8,430 bases of DNA from BS750m-G57 sp964607575 (GTDB lineage: Bacteria > Planctomycetota > Phycisphaerae > SM23-33), in contig CAZSLS010000266.1 in NCBI GenBank assembly GCA_964607575.1, forward strand, positions 1-8,430, given 5' to 3'. A program made the position numbers and the translations under genes. Of the stretch, positions 1 to 6,568 are shown piece after piece. Below the pieces are notes generated by a model. The model did not search any database, was not told where the DNA came from, and saw only the letters and a list, made by a program, of their open reading frames with translations. The number at the start of each line of letters is the position of its first letter. The first letter of the stretch is position 1.

Positions 1-114
1 CGACTGCAAATCGAATTTGGCCCGATGGACGGCGGCATGTCGATCAAGCTGTGCGTCGAGGGCTCCGGCACGGCTTGGTTCGATGATGTGGAACTGATGG
101 AATTGGCGCGATGA
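1..114 (+). CDS. 3' end of a gene with a C-terminal carbohydrate-binding-type domain (partial)
   Basis: The frame is open from base 1 to the TGA at 112-114 and gives the last 37 residues of a protein whose start lies outside the window. The tail contains GGMSIKLCVEGSGTAWFDDV and then ELMELAR. The 'G.AWFDDVEL' ending is the usual last strand of jelly-roll (CBM-like or galactose-binding-like) domains in secreted glycan-active proteins; this rests on a short motif only. Its stop is 73 bases before the beta-helix gene on the same strand, so it is probably the upstream member of the same operon. The catalytic part, if any, cannot be seen. The coding call is well supported by the in-frame motif; the family call is tentative. 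Confidence 0.7.
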   Translation, partial: RLQIEFGPMDGGMSIKLCVEGSGTAWFDDVELMELAR

Positions 115-187
115 GGCAGGCGAGGCGCCGAAGGAACTGCAAAGAAGGAATCCAGAACAATCGCAACTCCAGATAAAGGAACAACAC

Positions 188-2206
188 ATGAAATCGATTT
201 TTTCCTTCGCGATGGTAGGCTTGTTGCTCGCCGCGACACCGGTCTTTGCTGAAACCGTGACCGTCGAGCCCGGGCAGAGCTTGCAGAAGGCTGCTGACAA
301 GCTCAATCCCGGAGATACGCTGCTGCTTTCCGAAGGAACCTATTACCAGAGCTTCAACCTGACGAAAAGCGGAACGGCGGGCAAGCCCATCACGATCAAG
401 GCCAAGGTCCCGGGCAAGGCCATCATCACCGGAGCGATGAAGACAACTCCCACGTTCGAGAAGGTCCAGGGCGATATCCACAAACCGGTCCCCGCGTCAA
501 TCAAGGCCGGCAAGGAAGCCCCGAAGCTCGAAAAGGTCGAGGGCGCCATATACAAGACGAAGTGGGTCCCCGCCAGGAAATGGAAAGGAAGCGGAACCCG
601 TCAGCTATGGGTCGTCGCCGACGGCCGCAACCTCTACAACTACAACAGCATCGAGGAGATGAGGACCTGCCGATACGGCAAGGGCAGAGATACCACGCCG
701 CAGGAGGGATTCTTCTACCTGAAGGAGGAGCTGTACGTCCGTCTTCTCGGCGGCGCCGATCCCAACAAGGCAAAGATAGCCATAAGCAGGCCGGACACGA
801 CGATTCTGGCCGATATCAAGGGCCGGGAGCACATTGTGCTGGAAGGGCTGCGTTTTCGCGTGGCGCCCGACGTCGCCGTCCGGGTTGGGATCCGTCGTCA
901 TCCGCACACGGTCAGCAAGCACATCGTGATTCGGGACTGCTATTTCCTCGGTTTTCATAAGGCAATCACGGGGCAGAATGCCCGAGTGGACCGTCCGGGC
1001 GGGGCGGTGGAGTTCGGGCCGTCTGATGTCACCGTCGAATACTGCCAGTTCAGCAACTACCCGACCTATGACTGGCTGCATAATTCAATGCATCTGGAGC
1101 AGCCCGCGTGGCGCGCCATGTACCACAGCACCCTCGGCGGAAACGCGATCTTGCCCGGAGGGAATGTCAGCGCGTGGAAGATAAAGCACTGCTACATTCA
1201 CGACACCTATGACGGAATCGGCGTGGCGTCCACGGGCGTCAAGGATCCGAAACTGGAGAACGAATACTCCTACAACCTGCTGCACCGTTGCGCGGATGAC
1301 AATATCGAATTCGATTCGATGAAGTATGCCGGCGTGCGAGTGCATCACAACGTCATTCTGGAGGGGCAATGCCTGCTGGGCCTCTCGCCGGTGCAGAAGG
1401 GCGGGGTCACCATTGAACACAACATCATTTACGCCTCTCCCGGATACGGGATCCCCTGGTCGGTGATCTTCAAGTTCAGCACTCCATCGGGCAGTGCATG
1501 GTCGAAGGGGGGATTCCGCCCGCTGAGCGGTATAACTATAAGAAACAACACGCTCATTAACGCCAAGAGCGGCGTCTCGTGGGGCACCAGCCGCAGGCAC
1601 GGGAAGTATTTCAAGGACGACAACATCGTGGCGAACAATATCATCTACGCCCGCGACTGGAATTTCTGCAGCGGCCTGCCGTGGAAAGAGGGGCTGGAGA
1701 TCAAGAAGAGCAACCTGTGTGTCGGGCCGCTGATTGAGGCTGGCAAGAATACCCCGCCCGGGGTGTTGAGCACCCGCAAGAAAGAGCCCTTCGTCAAGGC
1801 GGACACGTACTTTCGCGACGTCATGCCGCCGTCGATTCCCGGCCTCGTCGGCGACGAGGAGATTGGGCCGGAGAAGGAGATCAGTCGGATGAACCCCTCC
1901 GTCAGCGAGGAGTACGTGCGGGCGGTTATAAAGGAGTGCGGCTTCGACGCTGCCGAGTACAAGAACGTATACAAGAATCTCGGCGCGATTCCGCCGGGAA
2001 CGAAATGGGAGTTTCCTCGCCCGGGCCCGCGCTGGGCCGTAGGCAAATCGGCTCTGTTCCGTCCTCCGCTGCCGCCGTCGCTGGATCCGTGGTGGGTGGG
2101 ATTTGCGGATAAGCCGAGCGAGGCGAAAACGGTCAAGGTCCGGCCCTGGCGAGGCAAATTCTACAAGAAGTTCCAGAACTCCGGTGACGGCTCTGATCCG
2201 AAGTGA
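188..2206 (+). CDS. Secreted right-handed parallel beta-helix protein (pectate-lyase-like fold)
   Basis: 672 residues. The ATG at 188 is preceded by AAAGGA (175-180) with a 7-base spacer. Residues 1-21 form a Sec signal peptide with a hydrophobic core (AMVGLLLAATPVFA) and likely cleavage before ETVTV, so the product is exported. Residues 24-83 have the opening typical of secreted beta-helix proteins: 'V.PGQSLQKAADKLNPGDT', 'L.EGTYYQSFNL', 'GKPITIKA', 'AIITGA'. Residues 215-490 show repeated short strands ending in Asn/Cys/His turns (HIVIRDCYF, VTVEYCQFSN, WKIKHCYIHD, VRVHHNVI, VTIEHNIIY, ITIRNNTLIN, IVANNIIY), as expected for helix coils. Residues 540-672 form a Pro/Lys-rich tail outside the helix. 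Proteins of this fold are often polysaccharide lyases or hydrolases (PL6-like and related), but I cannot assign catalytic residues or a substrate. A local 24-residue duplication lies near residues 90-123. The neighbours suggest a role in glycan breakdown. Exported beta-helix protein is a firm call; enzymatic activity is inferred. Confidence 0.9.
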   Translation: MKSIFSFAMVGLLLAATPVFAETVTVEPGQSLQKAADKLNPGDTLLLSEGTYYQSFNLTKSGTAGKPITIKAKVPGKAIITGAMKTTPTFEKVQGDIHKPVPASIKAGKEAPKLEKVEGAIYKTKWVPARKWKGSGTRQLWVVADGRNLYNYNSIEEMRTCRYGKGRDTTPQEGFFYLKEELYVRLLGGADPNKAKIAISRPDTTILADIKGREHIVLEGLRFRVAPDVAVRVGIRRHPHTVSKHIVIRDCYFLGFHKAITGQNARVDRPGGAVEFGPSDVTVEYCQFSNYPTYDWLHNSMHLEQPAWRAMYHSTLGGNAILPGGNVSAWKIKHCYIHDTYDGIGVASTGVKDPKLENEYSYNLLHRCADDNIEFDSMKYAGVRVHHNVILEGQCLLGLSPVQKGGVTIEHNIIYASPGYGIPWSVIFKFSTPSGSAWSKGGFRPLSGITIRNNTLINAKSGVSWGTSRRHGKYFKDDNIVANNIIYARDWNFCSGLPWKEGLEIKKSNLCVGPLIEAGKNTPPGVLSTRKKEPFVKADTYFRDVMPPSIPGLVGDEEIGPEKEISRMNPSVSEEYVRAVIKECGFDAAEYKNVYKNLGAIPPGTKWEFPRPGPRWAVGKSALFRPPLPPSLDPWWVGFADKPSEAKTVKVRPWRGKFYKKFQNSGDGSDPK

Positions 2207-2237
2207 GTTGGCGCCTGCATTAAGAAAGGGAGTAGTG

Positions 2238-5200
2238 ATGAGTTGGTTACGCAATGAATGCCGATTGACGCGCGCCCGCGCGGTTGCTATCGCCTGTGGG
2301 TTGCTGTTGGCCAGCGCCTGTGGCGCACTGGCGGATGAACATGCCGAGGCGCGGTTCCGCGGTACGGGCAAGGCCGATCCCATCCGGGTCGCCAACGTCC
2401 GCCGCTCTGACGGCCCGGCCGCCGGGCAGAGCTCGATCACACTGGACCTCGCCTGGGACCACTCCTGGCGGGCGGCCTGGGAGGTGAAGCCGGAACAGAC
2501 CGGCGGATCCGATACGCTGAAACTCGATAGCTGGGACGCGGCCTGGGTGTTCATCAAATTCCGGAAGCCGGGCGCCAATGGCTGGGCAAACGCGACGCTC
2601 TCCCCTAAGGCGTCTGATCACAGCGCTCCGAATGGCGCCACGCTCGATGTAGGCCTGACCGATGACAAGAAGAGCGCCGTCGGCGTGTTCGTTTATCGCG
2701 CGGCTCCAGGGAGCGGAGCGAACGACTGGAAGGGTGTGAAGCTGAACTGGAACCACTCTGCCGACGGCATCGAGACTCCGGCGGGCGTTGAGGTGAGAGC
2801 TCTTTCCGTGCAGATGGTTTATGTGCCGCAGTCGCCGTTTTGGCTTGGTGATGGCTTTACCGCGACATACCCCAACGAGTACGCCGGTCAGTTCGAAGCC
2901 GGGATGTCAGGCAAACCGCTCCGGATCGAGAGCGACAACGCGCTCCTGCTGGGCGGCGAGGACAAGAAGAATCTCAATACCCATGAATCCCATGGAATGC
3001 GTGAGCCTGAAGACTTCACCAGCGACGCGACCCAGATCTTGCCGGCAGCGTTCCCGAAAGGCTACGGCGCGTTCTACTGCATGAGGAACGAGATCACGGA
3101 AGGACAATGGGTTGAGTATCTCAACATGCAAAGCTACGCGGGGCAAAAAGCCAGTGTCGACAGATCCCCCAAGAACAGTCCCGATGGGCCGGCAGGGACT
3201 CCCGCTGTTGGCAGAGGACAAGCCTGGTCGATCAAAGTCAAGGTCTCCGGTGTCAAACCCGCCGGCGGCAAGCCCGGGAAGCCGGCGGTCTACGAAAGTA
3301 GTAGGCCCTTTCTGCCATGCGGCGGGTTGGTAATGTCAGACTGCCTGGCCTGGTCTGCCTGGACAGGGCTCCGCCCGATGACGGAGCTGGAGTACGAGAA
3401 AGCATGCCGTGGCCCGCTAACGCCAGTTTTGGGTGAATACGCCTGGGGTACGGCGAAAATCTCCGGCAAGGCCTACCATGGGCCCAAGGATCGCAAGGCA
3501 GATGCGTCTCAGGACGGCTGGGCCCTGCAAGACGCCGGCAAGGCTAACGAACGACTCGAATGGAAAGGCAAGACCAAGCCGGACGCCGAGACTGGAAATG
3601 CGGTATGGCAAGGTGCGATGCATCATGATGTAAAGGGGCGCGTTGATACGGCGAATATCGGTCACCGCTATGCGGCCAGGAATCTGCGCGTGGGCATATT
3701 CGCCACACCGACCAGCGACCGGATCTCAGCCGGAGCCTCCTATTGGGGAATCCTGGATCTGAGCGGTAATATGTGGGAGCGTGTGATGGTCGTGGGCAGT
3801 CACTATGGACGTGAGTTTGCCGGCAAACACGGGATCGATGTTTTTAGTAATGCCGGTCCGCGACTCTGGGGCACGGGCTCAGGCCTGCGCGGCGGAATCG
3901 GTTGGCCGGTCGGTACTTCTCACCATGCCGTCCGACTCATCGACGCCATGCGCGTATCGTATCGCAGATACAGCAGCTTGATATCGCCGTACAATCGCGG
4001 GTGGTACATGAATCGAGAACCCAACCTGTGCACCGGCTTTCGCTGCGTGCGCACGGCGATCATCGGCGCTGCGGCGGGCGATGCGCCGGCTTTGCTTGCC
4101 CTGCCGCGTCCCATGAAACCGCCCGTCTTTAGGGGCAAGGGAGATGCGGGCGGAAAAGTGCTTCGCAAAACCGCAGTCATGACGAACTGGAAAGTCGGAA
4201 TCGACAAGGTAGCTGTTGCAGCCGGCGGAAAGACCGCCACGATCACATTCGACATCACTTGGGAAGGATCCTGGCGCGATGAGCACAATCATGACGCGGT
4301 GTGGGTCTTCTTCAAGGCGCGAGCGAATGAACAGACCGAGTGGAAGCATGTAAAGTTGGCGGCCGACAAGGTAATCAACCCAACGGGCTACGGTAAGGGC
4401 ACGGGCACGGCGGTGGATCTCATCGTTCCGGGCGGCAAGGACGGCTTTACCGGTGTGTTCGTGCGTAGGGCCGGTCCGGGTGAGGGCACGCTCAAGACCC
4501 AGGGCGTGAAGGTCATCGGGAATCCGGCCAAAACCGAGGTTCGCGCCTACGGGATTCGCATGGTCTATGTTCCAAAGGGGGCCTATTTTCTTGGCTCGGG
4601 CGGCGTGGAGCATGGCGGGTTCTTCAAGTATACCGACGGAAGCCAGCGCATTGAGCCCTACCGGGTCACCAGCGCCGGGGCGATCCCCACTGGCAAGAAG
4701 GAAGGAAAGCTCTGGGCGCGCAAGCAGGGCGGACAACTGACCGACGGCGGTGAGATTCCGGCGTCTTTCCCCAATGGTTTCGGGGCCTTCTACGCCATGA
4801 AACACCAGATCACACCGCCTCAATACGCAGCTTTCCTCAACTCGCTGCCCAGAGACCAGGCGGCCAAACGCTACGCCGGCAACGAGAATTGGGACAATGT
4901 ATCGAAGCCCAGTGACATTGGCGTTAACAAGGATCACTATTCAGGCGGTCAGGGCCAGGTTATTCGCAGCAATGATCCGAAGGCGCCCTATGGCGGCCAT
5001 GTGCGCACCGCGCGAGCGGGGGCGGGGTGTTTCGGTCTGTCCTGGGCCGATGGCGCGAGTTATGCGGCCTGGGCCGGCCTGAGGCCGATGACGGAGCTTG
5101 AGCTTGAGAAAATGGTGCGCGGTTCTCGCAAGCCCCAGCCAAATGAAGTCGGTCGTTCCTATTGGGGAGTTTCGGGCTTTAACTCCTGGAACTGGAATGC

Positions 5201-5486
5201 CTTCAAGAACGACGCCCAGTCCGAACGTGCGGTAACTGTCAGCAACGAAAAAGGACTTGGCTTCAAGGGCTCTCATGGGCTTGGCTCATTGACCTTGCCC
5301 GCAGACTGGCCGCAGGCCGATGCGGTCGGTTCGGGCATGCGCTGTACGCTCTATGGTTATGGCATATTTGACCTGGCGCGTCCGCGTTTGTCGGATCGTC
5401 TGTTGGCGGCTATCGCCGAGCCCAACCGACGCCCATCGCATAAATGGCGCGGCCTGCGCACAGCGCCGAAAGAGGTCGGACCGTGA
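2238..5486 (+). CDS. Secreted tandem FGE-like (SUMF1/EgtB/PvdO fold) protein, two beta-sandwich + FGE modules
   Basis: 1082 residues from the ATG at 2238. I chose this start because GGGAG (2228-2232) lies 5 bases upstream and a signal peptide follows directly (hydrophobic core VAIACGLLLASACGALA, cleavage likely after A32). An in-frame ATG at 2103 lies inside the preceding gene and would hide the signal peptide. Order: beta-sandwich-like domain 1 (about 45-190; SWR, AAWVFIKFR near W103, GVFVYRAAPG at 149), FGE-like domain 1 (about 192-607; MVYVP at 193, RPMTELEYEKACRG around 381, WGILDLSGNMWE ending near 514, GFRCVRT at 600), a linker, sandwich 2 (about 648-772; WEGSWR at 675, AVWVFFKAR, GVFVRRAGPG at 739), FGE-like domain 2 (about 774-1075; MVYVP at 775, RPMTELELEK around 951, WRGLRTAP near the end). 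True formylglycine-generating enzymes use a Cys pair about 15-25 residues before the final GFRC-type motif. Copy 1 has SYRRYSS there and copy 2 RPRLSDRL, so sulfatase activation is unlikely. A binding or structural role in glycan processing is more probable. A lipoprotein signal (ASA before C28) is possible but weak. Confidence 0.9.
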   Translation: MSWLRNECRLTRARAVAIACGLLLASACGALADEHAEARFRGTGKADPIRVANVRRSDGPAAGQSSITLDLAWDHSWRAAWEVKPEQTGGSDTLKLDSWDAAWVFIKFRKPGANGWANATLSPKASDHSAPNGATLDVGLTDDKKSAVGVFVYRAAPGSGANDWKGVKLNWNHSADGIETPAGVEVRALSVQMVYVPQSPFWLGDGFTATYPNEYAGQFEAGMSGKPLRIESDNALLLGGEDKKNLNTHESHGMREPEDFTSDATQILPAAFPKGYGAFYCMRNEITEGQWVEYLNMQSYAGQKASVDRSPKNSPDGPAGTPAVGRGQAWSIKVKVSGVKPAGGKPGKPAVYESSRPFLPCGGLVMSDCLAWSAWTGLRPMTELEYEKACRGPLTPVLGEYAWGTAKISGKAYHGPKDRKADASQDGWALQDAGKANERLEWKGKTKPDAETGNAVWQGAMHHDVKGRVDTANIGHRYAARNLRVGIFATPTSDRISAGASYWGILDLSGNMWERVMVVGSHYGREFAGKHGIDVFSNAGPRLWGTGSGLRGGIGWPVGTSHHAVRLIDAMRVSYRRYSSLISPYNRGWYMNREPNLCTGFRCVRTAIIGAAAGDAPALLALPRPMKPPVFRGKGDAGGKVLRKTAVMTNWKVGIDKVAVAAGGKTATITFDITWEGSWRDEHNHDAVWVFFKARANEQTEWKHVKLAADKVINPTGYGKGTGTAVDLIVPGGKDGFTGVFVRRAGPGEGTLKTQGVKVIGNPAKTEVRAYGIRMVYVPKGAYFLGSGGVEHGGFFKYTDGSQRIEPYRVTSAGAIPTGKKEGKLWARKQGGQLTDGGEIPASFPNGFGAFYAMKHQITPPQYAAFLNSLPRDQAAKRYAGNENWDNVSKPSDIGVNKDHYSGGQGQVIRSNDPKAPYGGHVRTARAGAGCFGLSWADGASYAAWAGLRPMTELELEKMVRGSRKPQPNEVGRSYWGVSGFNSWNWNAFKNDAQSERAVTVSNEKGLGFKGSHGLGSLTLPADWPQADAVGSGMRCTLYGYGIFDLARPRLSDRLLAAIAEPNRRPSHKWRGLRTAPKEVGP
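2430..5470 (+). repeat. Internal tandem duplication of a ~450-residue coding module
   Basis: The two halves of the FGE-like gene repeat the same order of motifs. Copy 1 spans about 2430-4060 and copy 2 about 4230-5470. Shared landmarks at protein level are the W..SWR motif (residues 73 and 675), A(A/V)WVF(I/F)K.R (103 and 689), GVFV.RA.PG.G (149 and 739), VEVRA...MVYVP (193 and 775) and AWSAWTGLRPMTELEYEK versus AAWAGLRPMTELELEK (381 and 951). Around the last motif the DNA itself is still identical over CCGATGACGGAGCT. Copy 2 is about 110 residues shorter, mainly between the MTELE motif and the C-terminal end. The divergence points to an old duplication or a domain fusion, not a recent copy. 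Confidence 0.8.
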
Positions 5487-5490
5487 TGCC

Positions 5491-5496
5491 GGGAGG
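5491..5496 (+). promoter_or_regulatory. Shine-Dalgarno sequence that decides the nitrilase start
   Basis: GGGAGG lies 7 bases before the ATG at 5504. Two earlier in-frame ATGs exist (5444 and 5486). The one at 5486 shares its A with the upstream stop TGA (5484-5486) but would have this ribosome site inside its coding part. The start at 5504 gives MKIHLAQ, the usual first strand of nitrilase-superfamily proteins, so it is preferred. The 17-base gap to the upstream stop fits translational coupling. Confidence 0.75.
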
Positions 5497-5503
5497 CAGT
5501 ACA

Positions 5504-6235
5504 ATGAAGATTCATTTGGCGCAATTAGTGGTCGCCCGCGATCTGGCGCGTAATTGCGAGAACATCATGCGTGTTCTCAGCAACGTGCAACCGGGCGATT
5601 GGGTCGTGTTTCCCGAAGCGAGTTTGACCGGTTACTTCCCCGAAGACGCCGACTTTGTCGCCCGTCTGGATCCCGGCGAGATCGACCGTGCTATCGACTC
5701 GATTCATGATATCGTGCGCGATCGAGGTTGTCATTGCCTGCTGGGAACCGTGCGGTATTCGGACGCCGGCTGGCGGAATGTCGCGGTCTTGTTGAACCCC
5801 CAGGAGCCAGCCGATGTCTATGCCAAAATCCAACTGTCGGCATTGGATGTCGGGCATTTTCGTCCCGGGACATCTCTACCGGTCTTCAGGGTCAATGGGG
5901 TGCGACTTGGCGTCCAAATCTGCCGAGAACTCCTCTTCCCGCAGCAATGGACGATGCTTCGACAAGCCGGGGCGCAAATCGTGGTGCATTTGAACAATGC
6001 GATCAATCCGCACGATGCGATCTGGGAACATCTTCTCATCACCCGGGCGCTGGAAAACGCGATGTATGTATGCAGTGTCAACAATGCGGCGCCGCCGCAA
6101 CAGCTGACGTCCTATCTGGTCGCGCCCGACGGAAACGTGATGCTCAAGGCTGAACGGCAAGTAGAGCAGGTCCTCACCGCCACGATCGATCTGGCGGAAG
6201 TGATACAAAACGTCAGCGAGCGCACTGATTTCTGA
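5504..6235 (+). CDS. Carbon-nitrogen hydrolase (nitrilase superfamily amidohydrolase)
   Basis: 243 residues, slightly short for the family (commonly about 260-300). The three catalytic residues are all visible in the expected order: Glu38 in VVFPEASLTGY, Lys108 in VYAKIQLSALD followed by FRPG, and Cys140 in RLGVQICRELLFP. The family hydrolyses amides, nitriles or N-carbamoyl compounds through a thioester on the Cys. Other family strands are visible at the N-terminus (MKIHLAQ) and near residues 176-196 (HLLITRALENAMYVCSVNN). A fourth residue, usually Glu, about 8 residues after the Lys is not obvious here; the stretch is SALDVGHF, with Asp115 nearest. No signal peptide, so it should act in the cytoplasm, unlike the three genes before it. 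It follows the FGE-like gene by 17 bases and is the last gene of the apparent operon. The substrate cannot be read from sequence; an amide-containing breakdown product (for example from an N-acylated sugar) is only a guess. The superfamily call is firm. Confidence 0.92.
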   Translation: MKIHLAQLVVARDLARNCENIMRVLSNVQPGDWVVFPEASLTGYFPEDADFVARLDPGEIDRAIDSIHDIVRDRGCHCLLGTVRYSDAGWRNVAVLLNPQEPADVYAKIQLSALDVGHFRPGTSLPVFRVNGVRLGVQICRELLFPQQWTMLRQAGAQIVVHLNNAINPHDAIWEHLLITRALENAMYVCSVNNAAPPQQLTSYLVAPDGNVMLKAERQVEQVLTATIDLAEVIQNVSERTDF

Positions 6236-6305
6236 TGCAACAGGGAATCTGCTGATTCAAATCGGCACGCCAAGACAAGCCCGCTCGCGCCCAGCCGGTT
6301 TTCGG

Positions 6306-6340
6306 AAAAAAGCAAGGCCAGCCGTAAGTGGCTGGCCTTG
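6306..6340 (-). terminator. Rho-independent terminator (minus strand)
   Basis: A perfect 11-bp stem, CAAGGCCAGCC (6313-6323) with GGCTGGCCTTG (6330-6340), encloses a 6-base loop. On the plus strand the stem is preceded by six A (6306-6311), so a minus-strand transcript would end in GC-rich stem plus a U run, the classic intrinsic terminator. No T run follows it on the plus strand. It lies 15 bases past the 3' end of the tRNA fragment and probably terminated that tRNA gene. It may also stop transcripts of the operon entering from the left, less efficiently. Confidence 0.85.
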
Positions 6341-6354
6341 TAAGGGGTAACTTT

Positions 6355-6396
6355 CGCGCGTGGCGGGATTCGAACCTGCTGCCTCCGGTTCCGTAG
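6355..6396 (-). pseudogene. 3' half of a tRNA-Arg(ACG)-like gene (truncated tRNA)
   Basis: Read on the minus strand, the segment fits the 3' half of a tRNA base for base: anticodon loop CTACGGA (6396-6390, anticodon ACG at 6394-6392), anticodon stem 3' strand ACCGG, variable loop AGGCA, T stem GCAGG, T loop TTCGAAT, T stem CCCGC, acceptor 3' strand CACGCGC and discriminator G (6355). The CTACGGA loop followed by an AGG-type variable loop is usual for bacterial tRNA-Arg(ACG). There is no encoded CCA. The T stem has one A-C mismatch. The 5' half is missing: the bases before the loop do not pair with ACCGG, and nothing nearby pairs with CACGCGC. The gene is therefore not functional as it stands. 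A strong terminator follows. The best explanation is an attachment-site remnant; the isoacceptor is less certain than the tRNA identity. Confidence 0.75.
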
Positions 6397-6413
6397 AAAG
6401 TACTCAAGAACCG
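6386..6413. other. Candidate core attachment site (att) of a tyrosine recombinase
   Basis: CGGTTC (6386-6391) and GAACCG (6408-6413) form a perfect 6-bp inverted repeat with 16 bases between. Extending the arms to 13 bases keeps about 9 matches, so the site looks like two imperfect 11-bp arms (CGGTTCCGTAG and CTCAAGAACCG) around a 6-base centre. The left arm is the anticodon stem and loop of the tRNA fragment; the right arm lies in non-tRNA sequence. Tyrosine recombinase core sites typically have this layout, and anticodon loops are a known integration point. No integrase gene is present in the window, so this is inferred from the junction alone. Confidence 0.5.
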
Positions 6414-6471
6414 TTATAAAAACTTATCGATATTGTTGTTATGAAGATAGCGTCAATCTCGAAAGTGGCAG

Positions 6472-6491
6472 AATGCGGCAAAATGCGGCAA
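6472..6491. repeat. Two tandem 10-bp direct repeats (AATGCGGCAA)
   Basis: AATGCGGCAA occurs at 6472-6481 and again at 6482-6491 with no gap, and a related GTGGCA stands just before. The repeats are about 60 bases from the candidate att core, on the side away from the chromosomal-looking flank. Short direct repeats at this distance are typical arm-type binding sites of tyrosine integrases. That reading depends on the att interpretation. Confidence 0.6.
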
Positions 6492-6549
6492 ACTACGACA
6501 CCCCGGCAAGCCAAAGACAAGCCCATAGTAGTAGGGTCGGAAACATTGA

Positions 6550-6568
6550 CTGGGGGCCCAGGCCCCAG
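6550..6568. repeat. GC-rich inverted repeat (hairpin)
   Basis: CTGGGGGCC followed by CA and GGCCCCAG can fold into an 8-bp stem with one bulged G and a 2-base apex; a slightly more open loop is more realistic. It lies about 105 bases before the GH31 start. It is followed by ATTTAGCTTG, which is too poor in T for a standard terminator. It could be a leader structure or chance in GC-rich DNA. Confidence 0.35.

Noticed and set aside
2103..2237. N-terminal extension of the FGE-like gene to the ATG at 2103
   Set aside because: The extension lies in the coding part of the beta-helix gene, is Arg/Ser-rich and would bury the signal peptide. The ATG at 2238 has a good Shine-Dalgarno.
1085..2578. Long minus-strand open frame of 497 codons
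   Set aside because: It overlaps the beta-helix gene and the start of the FGE-like gene antisense, has no recognisable motif, an Arg/Ala-rich composition, and no ribosome site. It is the antisense shadow of GC-rich coding DNA.
3879..4937. Minus-strand open frame of 352 codons inside the FGE-like gene
   Set aside because: It shows no family motif and lies antisense to a region where plus-strand motifs are clear in both repeats.
6245..6258. Small hairpin GAATC-TGCT-GATTC just after the nitrilase stop
   Set aside because: The stem has five pairs, two of them G-C, and no T run follows, so it is not a credible terminator.
6355..6430. A complete tRNA on the minus strand
   Set aside because: The 31 or so bases that should form the acceptor 5' strand, D arm and anticodon stem neither pair with the 3' half nor contain D-loop motifs.
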